Program-made: the position numbers and the translations under genes
The notes under the pieces: generated by a model
Database searches by the model: none
Told to the model about the DNA's origin: nothing
The model's input: only the letters and a program-made list of their open reading frames with translations
Source of the DNA: Hyalella azteca
Lineage: Eukaryota > Arthropoda > Malacostraca > Amphipoda > Hyalellidae
Direction of reading: 5' to 3'
Assembly: GCF_000764305.2 (NCBI RefSeq)
Contig: NW_025932718.1
Span: 124,001 to 188,000, forward strand
Length of the DNA: 64,000 bases
In this document: positions 36,301 to 46,500 of the stretch, piece by piece
Position numbering within the stretch: position 1 is the stretch's first letter
How the letters are laid out: the number at the start of each line of letters is the position of its first letter

Positions 36301-39300
36301 GAGCTCGATAATCCCTGCAATTTTAGAATCGTGTTATCCTAAATCCTATCATCCCCGCGAACCCCGATTCCGTTAAAAAATTATAGAGCTGATATATGCT
36401 AGTTAAATAAATGCCCCTTCAAACCCACACACAACACTTCCAGTTTGGCAATGTCTCACTATCCTCTCATTAGGTACCATACATTTTCAGGTCCCGGTAT
36501 CATCCCGAAACCCCCATTTGTATACGGTGCTAGGCTTAAAAAACTACACACATAAACTTTAATAACAAATATTTGTAAGATAAAAATCTACTAACTAATA
36601 GAGGAGAAATTAATCATAAGATATAACTGGTGATTAAAGATTTGACAAAGCATATCAGGGCGCAAAGCTCTTCATCATTTAACCCTTTACCGCCGTACAT
36701 CACTCTCCGGGAACATAACTTTCAACTTGAATTATGCGTAAACTATCGAGTGTAGCAACTTCAGGACGTTTGTACGCAACAGAGAACACTAAGTCGTACG
36801 TGGCGGCAACCATCAGTGCAAGTCATTTTGCGCTCACTAGAACGTATCCTTTTTGGGAAGTAGGCTTGTGTGACAATATTGCTCCGGTTACTCATGTCAG
36901 GCGGTAAAGGGCCGGTTAAGTACCCTTACTCTCAAGTTCTTATGACGCTAAAATCTAAATAGAATCACTCGAGAGGTATTCTAAAAACTCACAAATTGCT
37001 TTTCAAACGAAAGCACGCATAATAGCTTCAAAGCAAACACCAAATATTGGACTCCAACTATGAGCCACATTCCTGTATAATAACGTGTAATGAATTACAT
37101 AACTATAATCCATAACACAATTCATCGTTCGTCCAGGACTCGCGCGAACGCTAAGACACCACCGACACTCGCGCGACTCAAATAACCTGACACGATAAAA
37201 CCGCTGATAACTCCAGAGTTCCAGTATAATTTAAAGCGTTGAACCATGTAGACGTTAACGCGATAACGAACTCGGGTGCAATTGAAAACAAAGTACATTA
37301 AATTCGGATGAACAAAAAAATTATTCTATTATTATTGTTACCATGAAGAAATATGTTATTTTTATTATACAATAATATTCAAGAAATAAAGCTGTCCATA
37401 GAATAATCAAAACAGTCCATAAAACTGAAATGATAAATCCATATCTGTCCATACAACGAGATATAAACCTCGCAGAACTGAGCGCTATTAATTCAAGTTA
37501 TATAGAGTGCTCAAACTACAATTTGAAGATGTAAAATTAATTGATGCAGATGTAATTTTTTACGCGAAGATGTAAATCAATGACAACCTACCTTACCGCA
37601 GTGTAGGCAGGCCACGGTCGTGGTGGTGTGGTCAAATTAATGACAACCTACCTTACCGCAGTGTAGGCAGGCCACGGTCGTGGTGGTGTGGTCATGGGAG
37701 CGCCTGTGCGCGAGGTAGGTCGTCCTGTAGGCGAACGACCGCTGGCACAAGCGACACAAGTAGCGCTGTCGCTCAGGAAAATGAAGGCCTTCGTGCTGTT
37801 CCAAGTTCCATTTACGGTTGAAGACTTTTGAGCAAACTTGGCACGGGAATGGCCCTTGACTCGGAGTAACGAGTTCCCAGCTTGGTTTATCGTCTGAAGA
37901 AGAAACGGAAGTGATGTCCGTTGTTGCAGTCGAATGTGTGATGCCGTCTTTCTCCTTGTCGATGCCGCGACCAGAAGACGCGTGAACGCGGGTTATTTTA
38001 CCGGTTTTTGTAAGACTAACAGCTTCTTTTCCCACGGAATTTGAACTCCTTAAAGAGTTTTTATTTTTAATGTTTTTTGACGAGGCAGTATTTGCAGCGA
38101 CATTCCTGAGAGAATGCAGAATCTTCCGTCCTGGTCGAACGTGTGCAAATACATCAGAAGAATCTGATTTGCAACATTTTACGCTTCGAGATTCAGTGCT
38201 GTTGCTCACATCTTTTAATGAGTTAGAATTGTAATTTAGAAACGGTTTCGAAACTCCAGAAGTATGGTTTTCGATGTCATTCGTACCTAGATTTGCAGAA
38301 CTGACTGATAAAACCACACGGCCCAAATCATCAAACATTCTAGAAGATGCGCTGTACAATTTGAAATTACTCTTATCTTCAGCAAGCAATTCGTCGATGC
38401 CAAGTCTCAAAACGTCGATATCAGAAGGAATAAGGGAAATATTTTCTGTAGGCGAAGCTGTCGATGTTCTATTTACAACTCCATCAATGCTCGAGCTATC
38501 ATTATTTTGGTCGTCTATATCAGCAGATTCGACAAGATTTGTGTGCACGCGTACCTCTTCATTAAAGTTAATACCATCAATGGACTCGGTGGTTACGTCG
38601 AGGCTATCTTTACGCACGGTTTGCCTGTCAGTTATACATGCATCACGAAATTTTTCAACTTCACCCTTCTTCGAGGACGCTTGTGAAGTGACCTCTGTTG
38701 GATGCAAACAAAATTCGTTCGGGTCGATCACAGAATCGCGCGACTTTGATTCATTCAAAGAATTTTCTGACATATCAATTACTATGGTCTCGTTGGGCTC
38801 AAATACATTGGTGGCCGATTTAATGCCGTCACTGTTCAAAAGAGACGCGTCCTTAGCAACATACGATAAATGATCGCCGCCATTAGCAGACAGGTACATA
38901 ACGACCGTGTCAACACTGCAATTACGAGTCGCAGTTGTACAGACGTTAGCCGTCGTCATAAGGTTGTCCGAATCTAAACTAATGTTAATAAAATGGGGCG
39001 ATTTAGCTGATATGAGGTCTGATATAGAAGAACGCTCAAGACCAGAGTTTTCCATTTGGGACGTCTCGACATTTGTACTAGGGGATGAAGAATCATTCCC
39101 CGAGGCTTCTGGCAGAATCGCATTTCGAACTCCGTTCGAGGTAGAAACCGCCATAGGGCTTTTGGCAATGAAATATTTGTTTTTCTTGGAGCACCGCGTA
39201 CTAAGTTTACCGGCTTGTTTATGGCAAATATGAGACTTCAGCGCCTCTGTCGAAGCAAAATCCCGACCACACGAACTACAACAGGCTTTACGAACGTTTT

Positions 39301-40576
39301 CGTGCGTTTCTTTTTCGTGAGTAACACGTTCAGCTTTGGTGTTAAAAGTTTTGCCACAAAATTGACAATAAAAACTACGAGATTTCTTCGTGTTCAAGGA
39401 AGATTGAGTCGCACCACTAACATTGATATGACGTTTCATATGCATACGAAGACTGACAACTTGTGAGAAGCGCTTTAGGCACAATTCACACGCATACGGC
39501 CGCACGCCCGAGTGCGTTCGCTGATGCCTTTTAAGGTTAGATATGTGATGAAACTGTTTCCCGCACGTATCACACACGTAATTCTTAATACCAAAATGTA
39601 TATTCAGGTGAATTTTCAGGTCGTGGGGTCTGTAGAACTTTTTAGGGCACTGAGGACAGGTAAGCGGACGTTTCTTATTGTGTACGAAATTGATGTGGTC
39701 TTGTAACAAGAGCACTCTAGGGAACACCATGCGACAAACTGAACATACATGACGAGATTGATCTTCTAATGCTTTTTGGTCGAGGTTGTTATCAAGTCTC
39801 CGTTTACAAACAGCGACGTGTTTACGCTGAGCGTTGGTCGTCCTGAACACTCGAGTGCATATCACGCAGGTCAACGCAGGATCAGGGGCAATCCTGCGAC
39901 GCTGTCGAGGTGGAAGCAAAGCGTTCCTTTTCGCTAGACGATCTTCGAGAGTCTCAGAGGCTTCTAAGTTGGTCTCTGGAGACGCAACTTCAGTTTTTGG
40001 GATAACTTCACTGGTCTCGTTGCCGTCGCAGGAAATTCCTAGTTTGGGATTAATGCAATAATCGGGAAAATTGCTATTCTCAGGCAGAGAAATGGTCACT
40101 CCATCTTGAATTATTCCGAGTGGATCGCTGCTTTTTGCATCAACTACAGCACCGGTTGGAACGTATATTAAAAAACCATCAATACTTTTAATAAAAGAAA
40201 TTTGTTCACCGCACGCAATCGCGTAGGACGCCTGAACATCAGACGTCGAGTCCGCTGAGAAGGACTGGGAGGCAGATTCAGATTCGCCCGTTTTGGAACT
40301 CATTTCTGAGGGTTGGGAGACGACCGCGTAAACTGTCGCAGTCGTTGAAGATGAACTTGTGTCTACAACTGGCGCTTGATTGGAGCAAATGTTACGCGTA
40401 GATTCTTCGGATGAATTAGCCTTCTTTTGTTGAATTTGAGGCGTCGGAAAATTACTTAAAGTTTGGTTCAAACAAACTTCGTTCTGTGAACTTTGCCCCG
40501 CCGAGACAGAGGCGCATGCCTTTTTTTCCTCGATGTTCAGAGCTACAGCCAAAGCGTCGCGCAATGAGGTCGCCAT
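33383..40576 (-). CDS. C2H2 zinc-finger protein, 13 fingers, four coding exons
   Basis: Exons in reading order: 40576-37652, 36195-36071, 34942-34825, 33898-33383, giving 1,227 residues. The start is the ATG opening MATSLRDALAVALN; the stop follows DVYGIIFMQ. Seven fingers lie near residues 235-455 (the first is C2HC-like, LTCVICTRVF...HVAVC; the seventh has a short H-x2-H end). About 430 Ser/Asp-rich residues without fingers follow. Six fingers then span the exon joints near residues 910-1110 (FPCQVC, YLCRLC, VACLHC, HKCCSC, YVCFTC, HRCPYC). Every junction splits a finger and restores correct Cys/His spacing, which confirms the splicing: CLHCGK|EFKSRG, YHLR|LHRKEQ and HRCP|YCLQGF. A linker HSGEKPHRCP is present. 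It is probably a DNA-binding transcription regulator. I do not recognise an orthologue and saw no ZAD, BTB or KRAB domain. Confidence 0.93.
34196..34821. repeat. ~105-bp array abutting zinc-finger exon 3 donor
   Basis: About six copies with ACAATGAGCTGAGCACAACG, TATTATGCCCAGTGATAGAC and CAGCCTCGCGTTAGTGACAA. The last copy ends three bases from the donor CCG|GTAACT (34824). It fills most of intron 3 (33899-34824). Confidence 0.93.
34950..35130. repeat. ~90-bp direct repeat upstream of zinc-finger exon 3 acceptor
   Basis: Two to three units share CAACGTCTTAAAATAACGAG and TAATGCGYCAC-type motifs immediately beyond the acceptor at 34943-34944. The rest of intron 2 up to the donor-side array shows nothing. 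Confidence 0.8.
35869..36077 (-). repeat. 23-24-bp array of splice-donor copies, zinc-finger intron 2
   Basis: On the gene strand, CTCAGGTACGTGGGTGTAGG then ATAC is repeated. The authentic donor CTCAG|GTACGT (36070) is followed by eight further copies at spacings of 24, 23, 23, 24, 24, 23, 24 and 24. Six decoys have GTACGT and two have GTACCT. Plus-strand open frames here are by-products. Confidence 0.95.
36196..37651 (-). other. Zinc-finger gene intron 1
   Basis: A 1.46-kb intron. Apart from the 60-bp donor duplication at its 5' end, nothing was recognised. Confidence 0.75.
37579..37694 (-). repeat. 60-bp tandem duplication of zinc-finger exon 1 end and donor
   Basis: 37579-37634 and 37639-37694 are identical with a period of exactly 60. 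The copy nearer the gene start holds the real exon end and donor (TGCGGTAAG|GTAGGT, 37651). The downstream copy is intronic. Reading through gives AAG GTA GGT TGT CAT TAA, a stop, so only the first donor is usable. Perfect identity suggests a recent event or an assembly artefact. Confidence 0.95.
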
Positions 40577-43204
40577 TGCGGGTTAAATCAAACTTGTAAC
40601 TGAAGGCTTTTGCTGAATAGAGACGCATTCAATGCCATTCAATGAGAATGACGTGAATGAAAAGGTAAAAATCAGGTTCCGTTCAACTCACACAAAGGAA
40701 TGACACTTCGGAGACATGTTATCCGATACATCGATATTTTCTATAATATTTAGATCGTTGTTCATTACAACGAGTCAATATAATCTTCACAATAAAAATA
40801 ATGCAAAGACGATACTCATTGGTTTCCTGTAAACATTAATGAGAATAAACACCAAGTGTACAAAATCATCCGTTGTTGTTATGACAAGTCAACAGTTCCT
40901 AGGAAATAGGTATTATAACCCCAAGATAATATACAAATAGATTAAACGATTGGAATCGTCAAGAGTTCAGAATGATTAAAACAACTCAAAAAATTTCATC
41001 CATAAACATTCAATAAAATGTATATAATACTATAGGGAAGCTGTCATGTAATAGTCAGTAGTAAATGGCGCGATGCGTCAGGAAGAAGTGAAAATATGGC
41101 GTTCAAGTGGAACAAGCAGTTATCAAAGTGAAGGATAAAGTCAATGATGTAAAGATACATCGGACAAGCACATAAACTATTACATAAGTAGGCAGGCACG
41201 ATTTTTTACGATAAAGAATACTAGACTATGACTTCGGTACAATACATTGAAAATGAATAAAAATAAACAATGAATAAAAAATTAGTTGGTCTAATGGTCA
41301 TATGAATAACCAGCTTTTCAGCCATTAAGCTACCCAGGACCGGAATAAAAAACAAGAAGAGAGATATAACCTTTGCTTCATTATTGAGACAGGAGTTTAC
41401 ACCATGACACTTGTTTAGAGACGTGCAAATTGTCAGCAAGACAATGTGATGAAATTTAGGAGTGTCTGTGAAAAAAGCCGGTGTCCGTAAGCTTTATTTC
41501 TACAGTGACGTTACATTTAGGACTGGGAGCCGGAGGATCGTCCATGTTGTCCCCAGACGGAGTACGACTCACGTCCCCTGCGGCAGGACCTCATCAAAGA
41601 AAAATGCGTGACAACACCGAGAGCAAAACTGAGTTACATGCGCGCCATGACAACGCATAATTCGTGTCGCATAATTCGTGATGCACAACACATTTTGTGT
41701 TAAGAAACAATGGATATAGATGGGAGTGTCTCGAATATAATCATAGGAACGGGGCAAACATTCAAAATTACGGAGTCAGGTAGATACAAATACTTTTATT
41801 GACTCAATACATAATCATAACTATGACCAAATCGGTTAAACATGAATAAAATAGATATCTGATGAAGATAGAAATGCTGTTACCAAACAAATACAAAACA
41901 AAAGGCCTAATTTCCGCGTAATGATACGATATAAATCTTGAGACATTAAAAGGAAGTAAGGAGAGAGTAGAGCTTTAGAATTAAAAAAACGTGCGTAAAA
42001 ATCAATCGAGCAGAAATGTACAGTTGATGATGATACAAGCATCCTTGTACGAATGTAATAAAAAGGGTTAGCTGAGGTATTGACTAGGAAAAGAACACCT
42101 CTAATACAACAGCAGGATAAACCAGGCAAATAGACAAATAGACTGCCAATAAACTCGGCGGCTTCAACATTGATTTTATTGCAAAGTATTTTCCCGTAGT
42201 CAGAAAAGAAAAATTGTAAAACGTAACAGAAAATAATATAATTAAACTTAAAAGCTTCTTTTTTACAACCAGATTTCTAAAAAGTTTTGAGTGGATACAA
42301 ACGGAAATCAAAATAAACAATAAGAATAAATAATTAATTCTCGAAAACAAATTTTTCATAACCTTCAAACAGTTTTTCCAGATATTCTTGAAGAGGTACC
42401 AAAGGGGGAAATTCTTATTAAATCACCATAGAGTGATAAGTGATCACGCTGAAAGATGTGCAAAAACTAAGCCAATATGGTGACAAAATAAATATAACTT
42501 TCTGGGTAGAGTTCCTCATCACAACAGAAAATTGGAAACGCAATGTGGTTTCTGATGAAGACATCTTTTAGAAGCCACTTAGTTGTGAAGGCGGTAACAG
42601 ACCACCCCACACAACAGATTAAACATAGCCACTCTACCTCATTAACAACTAACTTATAATTACACATACAATCATGAGTGTCGTGATTGTTGATTTGAAA
42701 CGCAACGCAACCCATTACGGTGACTTGAATGAATCATTTTATACGTACTCGATACTTAAAAGCATATTCATCGCACCATTTTTTAGGTTGGACATTCATG
42801 TTTAGCATATGGTTTATTATAAATAATCTTATACAGCACCAGGAATAGAGGGACGCAAATATTTCGACGAAGCTGACTTCTGATTAAAAAACACTGAAAA
42901 TTTTGAAGCAATAAGTGAAGAGTTTTCTCATCATTTGATGCCATGACAGCTTTTTATATCACTCGCGTAAATGTAAAATACAACTGTACCTTAAGATGCA
43001 TATTATACGTGAACAAACGGTGCATAAAATCTCCACAATCGGAGGAAATAAAGCATATTTGGGCTTCAATTAGTCTACTGATGTCTCTCTCCTTGCCTTT
43101 GAAAATATTACACTAGCTCTTCTCAAAGTCCGGCTCCACTACCTATGGTGGATATTGCTTTCGTACCCAAACAATGGTCGTATCATAGCTGATTGTTATT
43201 ATAG
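40577..43204. other. Intergenic region, zinc-finger gene 5' side to FAM8A1 3' side
   Basis: It contains the zinc-finger gene's 5' UTR and promoter (just above 40576) and FAM8A1's 3' UTR. It is AT-rich, and no conserved coding or repeat family was recognised. Confidence 0.6.
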
Positions 43205-43551
43205 TACTTGTTACCATTAATATTGTAGATCTGATGTACATAATCACTATTGACGGCGATGGTTGTTATTGTTGTTGTTATTATTGTTATTGTTGTCGTT
43301 GATAGGAGTGCGGCGTAGGAGATGTTTGTTTATAATAATATTGTTTATCTGATCTATTTAATCACTATTGACGCCCATCGTTGTTGTTGTTAATATTGTT
43401 ATTGTTGTCGTGTTGTTAGGAGTGCGGCGCAGGAGATGTTTTTTTACATTAATATTGTTGATCTGATGTACTTAATCACTATTAACGCCCATGATTGTTG
43501 TTATTGTTGTTATTATTATTATTGTTGTCGTTATTAGGAGTGCGGCGCAGG
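43205..43551 (-). repeat. Three tandem copies of the FAM8A1 3' coding end
   Basis: About 115-bp units, each with the LLRRTP-coding core (GGAGTGCGGCG on plus), a GTT/ATT trinucleotide run (Asn codons on the gene strand) and CACTATTGACGCCCAT. The unit at 43439-43551 is in the gene and encodes the Asn tract and the stop. The two beyond are 3' to the stop codon. Confidence 0.9.
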
Positions 43552-46500
43552 AGCGGAATGTCCTCCACCACCAAGGACCCCGCCATGACGTCATAGAGCA
43601 TGCGGTTGTTGTGGTACATGAAGAACGTCACGCACATCGGGAACATCAGCGTGATTGTGATGTTCTTGGCGACCGCACGCGTGAATGAACGCCACAAACT
43701 GAAATGTTTACAACATTGCTTAAAACCTACGAAATTGGGTCTATCCAATAAAATTATTGAAAATACTATATTTGAGACAAAACATATATTTTTATCATAA
43801 TACAATTTCCCAGCGTTAAGGAACTTTTTGATGAACCGCTTCATTTATTGAGAGGTACAATTGAAGAGCAATTTGTTTCGGTGGTAAATTGAAAATCAAC
43901 AAGTCTGCAGGAAAATGTTCCAAGTGTCTGATGTAGGTAAACACGCACTAACGGCTTCCTCTGACCAGAAACATAATACAAATAAGCACCGCGACATTGA
44001 GCAACATAGGAAAATTTATCAACAAAATCCCATCCAAACAATACAGTGTTAAATTCCAAGCAACTTATCAACAGACAGTAGAATACGAGTCCTAACATAT
44101 CAAAATACATACAAGTTTAAAAAAGTATTCAACCGAAATAAAATTACAAAATCTATTAACCTAATGAAAAATCACAGAAGTTTAAATAAGTATTTGACTC
44201 AAATAAAATTAAAAAATCTATAAACCTAATGAAAAATCACACAATTTTAAATAAGTATTTAACCGAAATAAAATTAAAAAATCCATCAATCTATCAAGTT
44301 AGTTGAAAGGAATAACTAACCCCAGGTCCGCGGCAGGGTACACGAGCACCTGGTTGTTGAGAGTTGGCACCACCCACTCACAGCGCACCACACGCAGCCC
44401 CATGAGCTTCTTGCCTGGCGTCGCACCCCCCTGGCCACGCCTGTCTCGGTGCAGACACAGCGCCTGCAAACACCATTACTGTCATGCACTCCATATATTG
44501 GACAGGCAGGACGGAGTAGGTAAAGCCCTCGATATATTGAACAGGCAGGACGGAGTAGGTAAAGCCCTCGATATATTGAACAGGTGGGACGGAGTAGGTA
44601 AAGCCCTCGATATATTGGACAGGTGGGACGGAGTAGGTAAAGCCCTCGATATATTGGACAGGTGGGACGGAGTAGGTAAAGCCCTCGATATATTGGACAG
44701 GCAGGACGGAGTTTGTCCAAAAGGGAAGTCAAGCAGTGAGATAAACAAGTGAGGTAGAGCAGTGAAGTCATGAATGGAAGTCATGCATTGAGATAAAGAA
44801 ATGAGGTAGAGCAGTGAAGTCATGAAGGGAAGTCAAGCAGTGAGATAAACAAGTGAAGTAGAGCAATGAAGTCATGAAGGGAAGTAGAACAGTGAAGTCA
44901 TGAAGCAAATAAGAGGAAAAATGAATGTTATGAAACTCTAATGTATAGAATTCTAGGACGACAACACTTCAACTCACAACACTTAAAGTCATCGAGCAAC
45001 TCACTTCAAAGACGCAATTGAGGACTCGATGTATGGACTCGAGCAGGAAGATGTCCCACGTAACGTTCATGGTGAGGCGGTAATCAGACAGCATGTCAGC
45101 CCTCAAGGTTTCCAAGTTATAGTTCTCCATGTCACTGAAAATAAAACTTTCAACCACAAGAAAAATCCAATATTACCAAATGATAGCAAGAAATTAACTC
45201 AAATGCAGGTAGATTCAATTTTGGAAAACGTTAACTAAAGAACTGTTGACTTGCAAATAGGTAGAAAATATAAAGAAATATATTGTGCAACTTTTGGTCA
45301 AGCTTTTTTTATTTATAAGACATACAACTATTTACAAAACGGGCTCATAGTACCTAGCACTGAAGAACTTAACATGTTGACTACGAAGTGGTACATATGC
45401 ATACCACGAAATGTACTTCTCCAGAACGTAGTGGTACATTATTCAGGCTGCCTTAAATCGGCAGCCATTATTCATTCATCATTATTCAGGCTGCCTTAAG
45501 AACAAAAAAGGCCGGTAACTCAAAATATACTAATTTATTTGTAGGTTCTGCTATTGAAATTCCATTTATTTTCTTTTTGCAGTGTTTAAAATTTAATCAA
45601 GAAGTACCCCTATCATAAATTTTAGCCGGCCAACGCAATTGAGAAAAACTAAATCACGGAATTTGTCCAGAAAAAATGACCGTCTGGCAACCCTGTTTAA
45701 AAACAGTACAGAAATGAAATAATGGTACAAGATGAAGCAGTCGGAGTCAACGTGTTAATACAATGAAGCAATTGGAGTCAACGTGTTAATAGCTATTTTT
45801 GAGAGAGATATCAACTCACAAGAGGTCGAGGAAGTCAATAGCGAGGTAAGTGATGACAAGCTTTATGGTGAAGAGCAGCATGAAGTCTATAGACTCGGCC
45901 AAAAAACGCTTCCACAGCGACGGCACCAAGTATTCTCTACCTGTAAAAAAAATTGACATATAAAATCAAATACTGATAAACGAAAAAAAATAGGTATGCA
46001 TAAAATATAAAAAATTATTGATTTTCAACTTAATTTATTTGAATTTGATTTTTATCTAGATACAATTTTGCTGTCATATTCAATAATTGCTTACTTTATT
46101 TTAACAAACTGGTTTGAATATCCGGCCGATCTCTTTGACTGATATAGACTAGGGAAAATAATTATAAAATATTTGCAGGATATTGAGTAAGCCCTGGCCT
46201 TACCTCGTTCCACCCGCTGAGGAGAAGTGTTTTGTGCAGAGCTGCTTGTGGCGCCAGCAACAGGTGAAGACGTGAGGGTTGAGCCATGAATTGGCATTCC
46301 TGGCTGCTGATGCTGCTTCTGATTAACATACATTCAAAATTAATTAATTTAGTTAAATCAAATAGGTACTAATCCAGCATACATTTACTAGCAAAAAGTT
46401 TTAATTCAAAAGTTTTCTTCAAGGAAAACTTTGTTCATGCACATAAATCTTGAAATTATATAAAATCTTCTGTGTTGTTTTCCTGGTTATTAGCGTGTCA

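Noticed and set aside
38274..40061. Plus-strand frames opposite the zinc-finger exon
   Set aside because: Antisense to a 975-codon exon with seven well-formed fingers; no independent support.
41221..42715. Several 60-97-codon minus frames with hydrophobic composition
   Set aside because: AT-rich random frames with no splice sites, homology or repeat relation; left as intergenic.
44303..44823. Overlapping frames on both strands with repeated LDRWDGVGKALDI or LRPTCPIYRGLY
   Set aside because: By-products of the 39-bp array in FAM8A1 intron 5 plus antisense of exon 6.
45341..45500. Possible short gene fragment with a repeated CATTATTCAGGCTGCCTTAA
   Set aside because: Only a short direct repeat in FAM8A1 intron 4, with no coding similarity.
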